Shown: positions 1-8,234 of the stretch, in pieces
Layout of the letters: every line of letters starts with the position of its first letter
Numbering within the stretch: position 1 is the first letter of the stretch
Assembly (NCBI RefSeq): GCF_009664835.1
Contig: NZ_CP045929.1
Span: forward strand, 4,340,001-4,404,000
Reading direction: 5' to 3'
Origin: Allosaccharopolyspora coralli
Lineage (GTDB): Bacteria > Actinomycetota > Actinomycetes > Mycobacteriales > Pseudonocardiaceae
DNA length: 64,000 nt
Translations under genes and position numbers: made by a program
The notes under the pieces: generated by a model
The model's database searches: none
What the model was told of the DNA's origin: nothing
What the model saw: only the letters and a program-made list of their open reading frames with translations

Positions 1-1801
1 GGGAGGCCTCCTTCAGCGCGATCGAGCCCGCGACCTTGAACGCCATTTCCGAGGAGTCGACCTCGTGGTACTGGCCGTCCAACAGGGTCACCTTGAGCCC
101 GACGAGCGGGTAGCCGGCCAGCACGCCGTACTGCATGGCGTCCTGGGCACCCTGGTCGACCGACGGGATGTACTCGCGCGGAACGCGGCCACCGGTGACC
201 TCGTTCTTGAACTCGTACGTCGCGCTCTCGTTGGTCTGCTCGATGGGCTCGAGCTTGATGATCACACGCGCGAACTGACCGGAACCACCGGTCTGCTTCT
301 TGTGCGTGTACTCGTACTTGTCGATCGTCTTGCGGATCGTCTCGCGGTAGGCCACCTGCGGCTTACCGATGTTCGCCTCGACCTTGAAGTCGGTCTTCAT
401 CCGGTTGACGAGCACCTCGAGGTGCAGCTCGCCCATACCCTCGATGATCGTCTGACCGGTCTCCTCGTCGTGGTTGACCCGGAAGGTCGGGTCCTCCTCG
501 GCGAGCTTCTGGATGGCCGTGGACAGCTTCTCCTGGTCGGCCTTGGTCTTCGGCTCGATGGCGACCTTGATGACCGGCTCGGGGAAGCTCATCGACTCGA
601 GCACGATCTGGTTCTGCGGGTCACAGAGGGTGTCACCGGTGGTGGTGTCCTTGAGCCCGACCACCGCGTAGATGTGGCCGGCCTGGGCCTCGTCGACCGG
701 GTTCTCCTTGTTGGAGTGCATCTGGAAGAGCTTGCCGATGCGCTCCTTGCGCTCCCGCGTGGAGTTCATGATCTGCTGCGCCTGCGCCACCTTGCCGGAG
801 TAGACCCGGATGTAGGTGAGCTTGCCGAAGAACGGGTGCACGGAGATCTTGGACACCAGCGCCGAGAACGGCTCCTCGGTGCTCGGCTTGCGCTCGGCCT
901 GCGTCTCACCGTCGGTGAGCAGACCCTGCACCGGCGGAACGTCCAGCGGCGAGGGCAGGTACTCGACGACCGCGTCGAGCATCGGCTGCACGCCCTTGTT
1001 CTTGAAGGCGCTACCGCACAGCACGGGGAAGGCTTCCCTGTCGACGGTGAGCTTGCGGATGCCTGCCTTGATCTGCTCGGTGGTGAGTTCCTCACCGGCG
1101 AAGTAGGCCTCCATCAGCGCTTCGTCGCTCTCGGCGACGGCCTCGACGAGTTCCTCGCGGTACTTCGCGGCGGTCTCGGCGAGGTCGGCCGGGATGTCCT
1201 CGATCTCGTACTGCTCGCCCTTCTTGACGTCACCACGCCAGGTGAGCGCCTTCATGGCGACCAGGTCGACGACGCCCTCGAAGTCGGACTCCGACCCGAT
1301 CGGCAGCTGCAGGACCAGCGGACGGGCACCGAGACGGTCCTTGATGGTCGAGACGGTGAAGTAGAAGTCCGCACCGAGCTTGTCCATCTTGTTGACGAAG
1401 CAGATGCGCGGAACCTCGTACTTGTCCGCCTGCCGCCAGACCTGCTCGGACTGCGGCTCGACACCCTCCTTGCCGTCGAAGACGGCGACCGCACCGTCGA
1501 GGACGCGCAGCGAGCGCTCCACCTCGACGGTGAAGTCGACGTGCCCCGGGGTGTCGATGATGTTGATCTGGTGGTCGCCCCAGAAGGTCGTGGTAGCAGC
1601 CGAGGTGATGGTGATACCCCGCTTCTGCTCCTCTTCCATCCAGTCCATCGTCGACGCACCGTCGTGCGTCTCGCCGAGCTTGTGGTTGATCCCCGTGTAG
1701 AAGAGGATCCGCTCGGTCGCGGTGGTCTTGCCCGCGTCGATGTGGGCCATGATGCCGATGTTGCGGACCTTGGTGAGGTCCGTCAGCACGTCGCGTGCCA
1801 C
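1..1801 (-). CDS. fusA: Elongation factor G (3' end outside window)
   Basis: This is the ribosomal translocase EF-G, a GTPase that moves tRNA and mRNA after peptide transfer. The first 600 codons are present; the family is about 700 residues, so roughly the last 100 are beyond the left edge. The protein starts [20 protein letters not shown] and shows the P-loop AHIDAGKTT and the NKMD guanine-specificity motif. The start is GTG at 1801, with a GGGGAAG ribosome site a few bases upstream. It is the third gene of the rpsL-rpsG-fusA (str) operon and lies 76 bases after rpsG. Identity is certain from the motifs and the operon. Confidence 0.97.
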   Translation of the reverse strand, partial: MARDVLTDLTKVRNIGIMAHIDAGKTTATERILFYTGINHKLGETHDGASTMDWMEEEQKRGITITSAATTTFWGDHQINIIDTPGHVDFTVEVERSLRVLDGAVAVFDGKEGVEPQSEQVWRQADKYEVPRICFVNKMDKLGADFYFTVSTIKDRLGARPLVLQLPIGSESDFEGVVDLVAMKALTWRGDVKKGEQYEIEDIPADLAETAAKYREELVEAVAESDEALMEAYFAGEELTTEQIKAGIRKLTVDREAFPVLCGSAFKNKGVQPMLDAVVEYLPSPLDVPPVQGLLTDGETQAERKPSTEEPFSALVSKISVHPFFGKLTYIRVYSGKVAQAQQIMNSTRERKERIGKLFQMHSNKENPVDEAQAGHIYAVVGLKDTTTGDTLCDPQNQIVLESMSFPEPVIKVAIEPKTKADQEKLSTAIQKLAEEDPTFRVNHDEETGQTIIEGMGELHLEVLVNRMKTDFKVEANIGKPQVAYRETIRKTIDKYEYTHKKQTGGSGQFARVIIKLEPIEQTNESATYEFKNEVTGGRVPREYIPSVDQGAQDAMQYGVLAGYPLVGLKVTLLDGQYHEVDSSEMAFKVAGSIALKEAS

Positions 1802-1877
1802 GAGTTTCTTCCCCGTTCCTACAGCAGGTGTGAGCTGTCAGATCGGTGAGCCGAGGCGGGCAGGAGCCGACCCGGTG

Positions 1878-2348
1878 TCACCAGCGGTAGTGCGCGAAGG
1901 CCTTGTTGGACTCCGCCATCTTGTGCGTGTCTTCGCGCTTCTTGACGCTCGCGCCCAGACCGTTGCTCGCGTCCAGGAGCTCGTTGGTCAGACGCTCGAT
2001 CATGGTCTTCTCCCGGCGCTGCCGCGAGTAGGTGACCAACCAGCGCAGGGCCAGCGTGGTGGAACGACCGGCGCGGACCTCGATCGGCACCTGGTAGGTC
2101 GCGCCACCGACGCGGCGGCTGCGGACCTCCAGGGTCGGCTTGACGTTGTCCAGCGCGCGCTTGAGCGTGACGACCGGATCGGTGCCGGTCTTCTCGCGGC
2201 AGCCTTCGAGCGCCGCGTAGACGATCTTCTCGGCCAACGAGCGCTTGCCGTCGACCAGGACCTTGTTCACCAGCTGGGTGACCAGCGGCGCGCCGTACAC
2301 GGGGTCGGCGTTCAGCGGTCGCTTCGGGGCCGGTCCCTTACGGGGCAT
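1878..2348 (-). CDS. rpsG: 30S ribosomal protein S7
   Basis: This 156-residue protein is S7, which nucleates assembly of the 30S head and contacts tRNA in the E site. The N-terminus [19 protein letters not shown] and the C-terminal [12 protein letters not shown] are typical of actinobacterial S7, and the length is the usual one. Its ATG overlaps the rpsL stop by one base (TGATG), so the two are translationally coupled. In E. coli S7 represses its own operon; no equivalent site was identified here. Confidence 0.98.
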   Translation of the reverse strand: MPRKGPAPKRPLNADPVYGAPLVTQLVNKVLVDGKRSLAEKIVYAALEGCREKTGTDPVVTLKRALDNVKPTLEVRSRRVGGATYQVPIEVRAGRSTTLALRWLVTYSRQRREKTMIERLTNELLDASNGLGASVKKREDTHKMAESNKAFAHYRW

Positions 2349-2722
2349 CAGCTCTTCTCCTTCTTCGCGCCGTAACGGCTGCGAGCCTGCTTGCGGTTCT
2401 TCACACCCTGCGTGTCGAGCGAACCGCGGATGATCTTGTAGCGCACGCCGGGGAGGTCCTTCACACGGCCGCCGCGAACGAGCACGATCGAGTGCTCCTG
2501 CAGGTTGTGACCCTCACCCGGGATGTAGGCCGTGACCTCGATACCGCTCGTGAGCTTCACACGGGCGACCTTGCGCAGGGCCGAGTTGGGCTTCTTCGGG
2601 GTGGTGGTGTACACGCGGGTGCACACGCCACGCCGCTGCGGGCTCCCCTTGAGCGCCGCGGTCTTGGTCTTCGCGACCTTGTCCTGGCGGCCCTTACGGA
2701 CCAGCTGCTGGATGGTGGGCAT
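2348..2722 (-). CDS. rpsL: 30S ribosomal protein S12
   Basis: S12 (124 residues) sits at the decoding centre and controls translational accuracy. It starts [20 protein letters not shown]. The two streptomycin-critical lysines are wild type, in [11 protein letters not shown] and in [12 protein letters not shown], so no target-based streptomycin resistance is predicted. It is the first gene of the str operon, after a leader of about 300 bases that has a candidate promoter near 3033-3062. Confidence 0.98.
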   Translation of the reverse strand: MPTIQQLVRKGRQDKVAKTKTAALKGSPQRRGVCTRVYTTTPKKPNSALRKVARVKLTSGIEVTAYIPGEGHNLQEHSIVLVRGGRVKDLPGVRYKIIRGSLDTQGVKNRKQARSRYGAKKEKS

Positions 2723-3252
2723 GGACCGGCTTTCTTCTCAGCGTTCGCGTCGGTGTGGCGCCCGGACGGGCACCGTGTCGTGCCCTGGCGTCGAGCACCG
2801 GTAGGCACTGTGTACTTGGGCCCCCTGCACCACGAGGTCGGGCGTGTCGCCCTCTCCTCGGCCTTGCGGCGCTGATGGCGTCCCGCCGGGAAACACCCGT
2901 GGGGTTTCAGGAGGAGTCCGCACGGCCCGTCTCGCAGGACGCCCCCACGGCGACCGGCGGAACCGGTGTTCGCGAGCCTCGTCACGTCACGGGCATACGG
3001 ATCGGCCCGATGGCTGTCGGGTCCGTTGGATAAAGATACCTGCCCCGTTCTGAGAGGGTCAAAACGGGGGTACCCACCAGCGATCCTACCTGGCTGACAG
3101 TCCGGCCACGGCTACGTGAGCTGCGGGGACGACGAGGCAGAGCTGCAGGCGGAGTCCGGGCTCGGCGGTCGCACTGTAACCCGAAACACCGCCGGAATCA
3201 TGTCACCACCGCGCGAGAGCCGACGGCGCCACTCGCCGGCAGCCGGTCTCGG
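2723..3252. other. Intergenic leader of the rpsL operon
   Basis: These 530 bases separate the ADP-ribosylglycohydrolase gene from rpsL, both on the minus strand. I see no convincing coding region; the open frames lack ribosome sites and recognisable products. The part nearest rpsL would be a long 5' untranslated leader if the promoter at 3033-3062 is right. Weak inverted repeats occur, for example around GAAAC/GTTTC near 2890-2910, but none is strong enough to call an attenuator. Confidence 0.6.
3033..3062 (-). promoter_or_regulatory. Candidate promoter of rpsL-rpsG-fusA
   Basis: On the minus strand TTGACC (3062-3057) is followed after 18 bases by TATCTT (3038-3033). This resembles a housekeeping sigma-70-type promoter in a locally less GC-rich stretch. 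It would give a leader of about 300 bases before rpsL. It is a sequence match only. Confidence 0.45.
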
Positions 3253-6200
3253 TCACCGGGGAGCGTCCTCCTGGGCCAACCCGTGGACGCGGCGCGGCGT
3301 CGGCTTCGGCGCCGGGAACTCACCCACCGCGTCGTCGGCGAACACCTCCGGAGCCGCGCCAGTGGTCGGGGCGGTCGGGGCGAGGCTTCGCGCAGGGTAA
3401 CGGTGCCAGTCCTCTTGGCCGGCGCCGTCCAGCTCGGGGGCGAACTCGCCGGTACCGAACTCGGCGACACAGTCCAGCGCGAGCTGTTCGATCACCTCGC
3501 GCAGTTCCAGATCCACCAGCCAGTCGACCGGTAGCGCCGCCACACCCGTCAACGCACCGACGATGTTGCCGCAGATCGCGGCCGTGGAGTCGCTGTCGCC
3601 TGCGTGGTGCGCGGCGACGCGCAAGGCCAGCTCGACATCGTCCCCGCCGATCAACGCGGCACAGACGGCGATCGCGAGAGCCTGCTCGCCGACCCAACCG
3701 CCACCGAGCGTGTCGTGCAGCCGATCGGGTGCCGGCACCCCGTGCGACGCGAACTCGACAGCGGTTTCGAGCAGGGCGCTGGTCTCTTCGTGCCCTTCCC
3801 AGGTCTCCAGGACCTGGAGGGCGAGCCACACGCCGTCGTCGAGACTCCGGCCGAGCAGCGCCTGCTGCACGATCACCGCGAGCGCTCCTGCGGAGTGATA
3901 CCCGGCGGGATGACTGTGGGTCAGAGCCGCCGTGCGCGCGGCGACGGCGAAGACCTCGGTCGGGTCGGTCGAGCACATCGCCGCCGGGGCGGCTCTCATG
4001 ACCCCGCCACAACCCTTCGAGTCGTTGATCTTCTCCTCGAACGAACCGATCGGCGCCCCGTCCGCGAACCCGTGGAGCGCGGCGAAGACCGTCTTGCCCG
4101 GTCCCCTGGTGGCGAACAGGTCGGGCACACCGGCGAGCCAGCCGTCGGGCTCGGGGGTCCCATCGAGGAACGTCCCGGCCGCTTCGCGCCACGGGATGCC
4201 CTGGGTGTGCAGCCAGCGTTGGTACGCGAGGTGCACGTGCGGCAGGAGGTCGCCGTCGCCGTACTCGCGCGCAGCCATCCTGCCCCGGATGAGCCCCTCA
4301 GCGGTGTGCAGCGTCATCTGCGTGTCATCCGTGATCGCGCCCCGCACCCCGTAGGCCATCGGCAGTCCTCGGGGCTCGTCGCCGCCCCACTCGGCGGTGA
4401 TCTGTGCGGGAGTGCGGAACTCGAGATTCGCACCGAGCGCGTCGCCGAGGGCGCCGCCGAGGAAGCAGCCGAGCACCCGCTCGGTGAACAACGGCTCGGC
4501 CCCGGCGCCCGTGTCGGCACCGGTGTCGGCGGAGTCGCCGGAAACGGCAGTGCCGGGCGCCGCCGCCGACTCGGCAGCGGCCGACGGGGTCGGTTCCTCC
4601 GGTTCGGGCGCTTCCATGGGGACCGGCGCGCGAGCCGGGGACACTGCGGATCCCGACGAGTCGGGATCCGGCGTGCCGGGCGTCTCGGCGGAAGACTCGC
4701 TCCGACCCGGGAGCACCGAGAGACCGGCGAGCGCGGGAACGTCGGCACGCCCGCGGGTGGGACGCCCCGGGAGGTCGACCGGCGTGGGAGTGTCCACTTC
4801 GGCCACCCCGTCGGCCGCGGCGTCCGTCCCCGGTGAAGCGTGGTCGCCCAGAATGGGGTTCTCGTCCGGAGTGACGCTGCGGTCGGCGACGGCGTCGTCA
4901 GCGGCAAGGCTGTCATCGGACGCGATGGTGTCGTCCGGCGCAGGATTCTCGTCCGGGACACGGCCGCCGGCTTGGGCCGCGTTCTCGGACCCGTTCGAGA
5001 TGTCGTCCTTCACGGAAAAGTTCTCCGACACGGCTTCCGGTTCGGGGGCCACCAACTCGCGCGAACTCGAGTCCCCGACAGCGGCACGCTCGCCGTGAGC
5101 AGCCTCGAGGCCGGCGGCGTCGCAGTCGGCAGGCTCGGAGTCGGTGGCCGCCTCCGGCTGGAGGACGTGCTCGGGCCACGCGGGCGCCGACTCCTCGACC
5201 GGCCCGTCCCGGTACGCGGCGAACCGCATCGTGTCCTCTGTGGACGGGACGACCGAGTCCTCCGGCTCGGTGGCGGGAAAAGCAGGGCCGGCCTCGGGCG
5301 AGGCGTCGAACGGTGGTTCCGGCTCGGCGAGATCGGCGTCGAGCACGGGCAGCGTCATCGTCTGTTCCGGGTCGGAACTCGTCGCCTGAGCGCCGGCGAG
5401 TTCCGGTGCCGCCGTGCCGCCGACAGGACGAGCGGGTCGAGCGGGGTGGACGTACCGCTGTGCCCAATTTCCCGCCGCGGGCCGTACCTGCGGCGGGAAG
5501 GCTTTCACCGCGTCCGCCGCCAACGTGTCGACAACTTCCCGAAGTTCGAGATTGTCCAGCCATTCGGGGGGAATTCCACCCACGCCGAACCGCGCACCGG
5601 CCAGCTGGCCCGCCAGTGCGCCCGCCACGCTGCTGTCGCCGTTGGTTCGCATCCCCCATCGGACGGCGTCGAAGAAGTTCTGGCCGCTCACGACACCGGC
5701 TAGCGCACTGGCCACCTCACCGAGGCCACTGGCGGTGTCGAATCCGGGGTGGGGCTCGCCCGGGTGAGATCCGGTCGTCTCACCGAACCCGTTGGTGAGG
5801 ACCGCGTCGACCGCGGCCCACGCGGACCATTCGTCGAACTCGGGTCGCGCCTCCAGCAGGTCCTCGATACGACTGGTCCTGTCGTTGCCGCACAAGGCTT
5901 CGACCAGTGGCACCCCGCGGACGAGCCTGCCGAGCAGCGTCGCCTGGAACGCCCCAGCCGCCATCACCGAGCGGGAGGTGGTCACGCGGGAGGCCAGATC
6001 TCGCGCGAGCGCGTTCGTCGTCGTGTCGTCGTGCGCCCACAACAGCGTCGGAGACAGGCACGCCACCAGGACCAGAGACTGCCGCGGGTCACGGGTCCAC
6101 GTCACCGGCGTCGGGTGTCCGAGGGTGAAAGCGGCGACGTCGCGCACCGTGTTCCCGAGCGGGTTGCCGTGCGAGTAGAGCTCAGCGCGGTTCGTCAGCC

Positions 6201-6573
6201 ACCCACTCGGTTCGAACCGCGCGCCAGGGAATCGCCGCATCGCCTGGCTTTTCGGCACGCCCTGCGTGTGCAGCCACGCCGCGAGGTTGGCCTCGACGAT
6301 CTCGCGTGCGTCGCGGTCCAGGGTCCGCGCGCGGATGAGCCCCTCCAGTACGAACGCCGTGATCTGGGACACGTCCGTTCCGGAATGAGGCGCACCGTAA
6401 CGACGCAGATACTCGGCGACGTCCCCGGCATCGGGACTCACCGCCATCTGGTCGATCGTCGCGTAGCGCACGACCGCACCGAGGGCATCGCCGACGGCCC
6501 CACCCAGCGCGGCGCCGACGAACCGCTCGGACCAGGTCACCTCGGGCCGTCCCGAGGTGGTGTTGTCGATCAT
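3253..6573 (-). CDS. Two-domain ADP-ribosylglycohydrolase family protein
   Basis: This 1106-residue protein carries two ADP-ribosylglycohydrolase (DraG/ARH fold) domains joined by an acidic low-complexity linker of about 300 residues. The family removes ADP-ribose from proteins or small molecules using two magnesium ions. The C-terminal domain (about residues 710-1060) has the metal-binding motifs TDDT (748-751) and HAGDSDST, with Asp993 and Asp995. The N-terminal domain (about 10-370) keeps the fold signature GGAVGDALGA. However, TDDT is replaced by TDVS (66-69) and GDSDST by GDSSVA (313-317), so it is probably inactive. I chose ATG 6573 because it has AGGAG eight bases upstream; an in-frame start 37 codons earlier has no ribosome site. 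No cognate ADP-ribosyltransferase is nearby. The substrate is unknown. Confidence 0.85.
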   Translation of the reverse strand: MIDNTTSGRPEVTWSERFVGAALGGAVGDALGAVVRYATIDQMAVSPDAGDVAEYLRRYGAPHSGTDVSQITAFVLEGLIRARTLDRDAREIVEANLAAWLHTQGVPKSQAMRRFPGARFEPSGWLTNRAELYSHGNPLGNTVRDVAAFTLGHPTPVTWTRDPRQSLVLVACLSPTLLWAHDDTTTNALARDLASRVTTSRSVMAAGAFQATLLGRLVRGVPLVEALCGNDRTSRIEDLLEARPEFDEWSAWAAVDAVLTNGFGETTGSHPGEPHPGFDTASGLGEVASALAGVVSGQNFFDAVRWGMRTNGDSSVAGALAGQLAGARFGVGGIPPEWLDNLELREVVDTLAADAVKAFPPQVRPAAGNWAQRYVHPARPARPVGGTAAPELAGAQATSSDPEQTMTLPVLDADLAEPEPPFDASPEAGPAFPATEPEDSVVPSTEDTMRFAAYRDGPVEESAPAWPEHVLQPEAATDSEPADCDAAGLEAAHGERAAVGDSSSRELVAPEPEAVSENFSVKDDISNGSENAAQAGGRVPDENPAPDDTIASDDSLAADDAVADRSVTPDENPILGDHASPGTDAAADGVAEVDTPTPVDLPGRPTRGRADVPALAGLSVLPGRSESSAETPGTPDPDSSGSAVSPARAPVPMEAPEPEEPTPSAAAESAAAPGTAVSGDSADTGADTGAGAEPLFTERVLGCFLGGALGDALGANLEFRTPAQITAEWGGDEPRGLPMAYGVRGAITDDTQMTLHTAEGLIRGRMAAREYGDGDLLPHVHLAYQRWLHTQGIPWREAAGTFLDGTPEPDGWLAGVPDLFATRGPGKTVFAALHGFADGAPIGSFEEKINDSKGCGGVMRAAPAAMCSTDPTEVFAVAARTAALTHSHPAGYHSAGALAVIVQQALLGRSLDDGVWLALQVLETWEGHEETSALLETAVEFASHGVPAPDRLHDTLGGGWVGEQALAIAVCAALIGGDDVELALRVAAHHAGDSDSTAAICGNIVGALTGVAALPVDWLVDLELREVIEQLALDCVAEFGTGEFAPELDGAGQEDWHRYPARSLAPTAPTTGAAPEVFADDAVGEFPAPKPTPRRVHGLAQEDAPR

Positions 6574-6791
6574 CCCCAAGTCTCCTGTCACCGAGCCTGC
6601 GGCGTCACGGGATCGCACCGGGCGGAAGCGCGCATGGTGCCGCCGTGCCACCACATCAGTGGAATCGGTCGCTGCATCACCCATCGTGCCCGACGGTGAT
6701 CTCGGAACGTCACGAGGCCGGGCAGTGCCTGATTCGCGCTGCCTGAACCACGGTTCCGGTTCGCCCCTCGCCTACGTCGAAGCGAGCCCGC

Positions 6792-6821
6792 ACACCTGGA
6801 GGGGAACAGGTGTTCTATGGT
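6792..6821 (+). promoter_or_regulatory. Candidate promoter and operator palindrome
   Basis: An inverted repeat ACACCTG (6792-6798), eight bases, CAGGTGT (6807-6813) sits directly before TATGGT (6816-6821), which fits a -10 element. Transcription from it would begin about 30 bases before the ATG at 6857. The palindrome occupies the -35 to spacer region, where a repressor could act. The regulator is not identified. Confidence 0.35.
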
Positions 6822-6856
6822 TGCTCGGCACGTCACGAGAGCCCGAGGGAGCGCAC

Positions 6857-7270
6857 ATGAGCGACGAGCAGTCCACGCAGACACAGCCCGCCACGGAGCA
6901 GCCTGCCGCCGAACAGTCCGACACACCGGCGAGCGAGACCGCTGCCGCGCCCGCCGAGACTCCGAAGAAGCGCACCCGCAAGGCCAGCACTGCGCGCAAG
7001 ACTCGCACCGTGGAACTGACGTTGACCGTCACCGGCACCCTCGACGGCGAGTGGCAGGCCGAACTGGTGCACTCCGGCAAACGGGTCGTCCAGGGTCTGC
7101 CCGTTCCCGCGTCCAGCGTGTCGAAAGCGGCCGCCGAGCTGCACGGCGACATCTCCGAGGCGATCGAGAGCGTCCTGTCGCAGGCCCGGGAACAGCACGA
7201 AGCCAAGCTCGCCGAGCTCGAAGCCGAGGTCGAACGGGTCCGCAAGGCCCTCTCCGACCTGGAAAGCTGA
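6857..7270 (+). CDS. Small conserved coiled-coil protein of unknown function
   Basis: The 137-residue product has a disordered N-terminus rich in Glu, Gln, Ala, Thr and Pro (1-35). A basic patch KKRTRKASTARKTRT follows, then a compact middle (about 48-95), then a charged coiled coil (about 95-137, EAKLAELEAEVERVRKALSD). It has no signal peptide or membrane segment. The start ATG 6857 has GAGGGAG just upstream. It may belong to the DUF6319-type actinobacterial proteins, but that is from memory and uncertain. The basic patch suggests nucleic-acid or acidic-partner binding. It precedes the YbaB/EspC/WXG genes on the same strand by about 130 bases. Confidence 0.7.
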   Translation: MSDEQSTQTQPATEQPAAEQSDTPASETAAAPAETPKKRTRKASTARKTRTVELTLTVTGTLDGEWQAELVHSGKRVVQGLPVPASSVSKAAAELHGDISEAIESVLSQAREQHEAKLAELEAEVERVRKALSDLES

Positions 7271-7359
7271 GCCGCGCGACTGCCCGCGCCCTCGTCATTT
7301 CGGGACTCGCCGCGCCGTACGCACCGAAGTGCACAGTCCTGCACAGCTCGCGGTCGGAT

Positions 7360-7397
7360 TTCTCGAATCCACACACGATCGATGTCGGATTCGAGAA
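7360..7397 (+). promoter_or_regulatory. Inverted repeat abutting the YbaB-like gene start
   Basis: TTCTCGAATCC (7360-7370) and GGATTCGAGAA (7387-7397) form a perfect 11-bp inverted repeat with a 16-base spacer. It ends one base before the proposed ATG at 7399. The right arm contains the only plausible ribosome site (GAGAAG). In RNA the hairpin would hide that site; as DNA it could be an operator. If translation really begins at ATG 7441, only the operator reading holds. Confidence 0.45.
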
Positions 7398-7398
7398 G

Positions 7399-7908
7399 AT
7401 GTCTCGACGCCATCCGCCCGACCACGACATGGGGCCGCACATGCCAGGACTGGAAGACATGCAGCGCAAACTCGACGCGCTCAAAGCGACCGCCGAGCGC
7501 GCCGAGAGCCAGCAGGGCGATCTCGCGCGGATGCGCGAGGAGATCACCGCGATCGAGGAGAGCGCGACCTCGTCCGACAAGACGGTGACCGTGACCGCCG
7601 GCCCGGGCGGTGCGGTGACGAACGTCAGCTTCACCCAGGAAGCGATGCGGCTCTCCGCCATCCAGCTGTCGAGCACCGTGATGAGCACGCTGCGGCAGGC
7701 CGTCGCCGCCGCCGCCCGCAAGCAGGCCGAGATCGTGCAGGGCCACGTTCCCGAGGGCGACGTTCTCGAACGCGTACTCCAGACGCAGGAAGAAATGCTG
7801 GGAACCAGCATCGAACGACCGACGTCCGACTCGGGACAGCAGAGTTCGGCGCGGCACGACGACGATGACGAGGGCCCGGACTCCTTCCTCGACAGCAGGG
7901 GGTACTGA
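7399..7908 (+). CDS. YbaB/EbfC family nucleoid-associated-like protein
   Basis: The 169-residue protein has the YbaB/EbfC layout: a helical N-terminus (KLDALKATAERAESQQGDLARMREEI), a strand region (SDKTVTVTAGPGGAVTNVSF), then a helical region and an acidic disordered tail (HDDDDEGPDS). Family members are small dimers that bind DNA. In actinobacteria, divergent copies commonly sit upstream of type VII secretion substrates, as here, so the role may be regulation of, or service to, that cluster. In-frame alternatives start at 7429 and 7441. The stop overlaps the next ATG (TGATG). Confidence 0.8.
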   Translation: MSRRHPPDHDMGPHMPGLEDMQRKLDALKATAERAESQQGDLARMREEITAIEESATSSDKTVTVTAGPGGAVTNVSFTQEAMRLSAIQLSSTVMSTLRQAVAAAARKQAEIVQGHVPEGDVLERVLQTQEEMLGTSIERPTSDSGQQSSARHDDDDEGPDSFLDSRGY

Positions 7909-8234
7909 TGCCGGGCTTCGCGGTCACGCCGCAGAGCGTTGTGTCGTGCGGCAGCAACGTCGGCGGCATGACGAGCAACGTCGACACCATCAAGAGCCAG
8001 GCCAGTGGCGCCGAAGTCCCCGAGGTCTCCTGGGGCATTCTCGGCATGGCCACCACCTACAACTCGTACCGCGAGCTGCTCGAGAAGTTCAGCAGCCACC
8101 TCGACGAGGTCGGCGAGGGGCTGAAGTCCTGCGGGGACAAGCTCACCGAGTGCGGAAAGTCCTACCAGCAGGTCGACGAGGAGATCGCCGCCAAGCTCCA
8201 GAAGATCGCCGGTGAGCTCGGGAAGGTGGCCTGA
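7908..8234 (+). CDS. EspC-like type VII secretion target (DUF2580)
   Basis: This 108-residue helical protein (MPGFAVTPQSVVSCGSNVGG...) resembles the EspC/DUF2580 family of ESX-associated secreted proteins, whose members form two-helix bundles with a partner. It has no Sec signal or membrane segment. Three cysteines (SCGS, KSCGDKL, TECGKS) are unusual for a WXG-sized protein. It overlaps both neighbours by one base, so YbaB-like, EspC-like and WXG-type proteins are probably made from one message. No ESX core gene (eccB-E, mycP) is in the window, so the secretion machine must be elsewhere. Confidence 0.75.
   Translation: MPGFAVTPQSVVSCGSNVGGMTSNVDTIKSQASGAEVPEVSWGILGMATTYNSYRELLEKFSSHLDEVGEGLKSCGDKLTECGKSYQQVDEEIAAKLQKIAGELGKVA

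Noticed and set aside
65-1849. A 594-codon plus-strand open frame opposite fusA
   Set aside because: Its low-complexity Leu/Val/Asp/Arg-rich protein is the mirror of EF-G codons; the minus strand has clear EF-G motifs.
6574-6684. Upstream start of the ADP-ribosylglycohydrolase protein at 6684
   Set aside because: The added 37 residues lack family similarity and a ribosome site; ATG 6573 has AGGAG.
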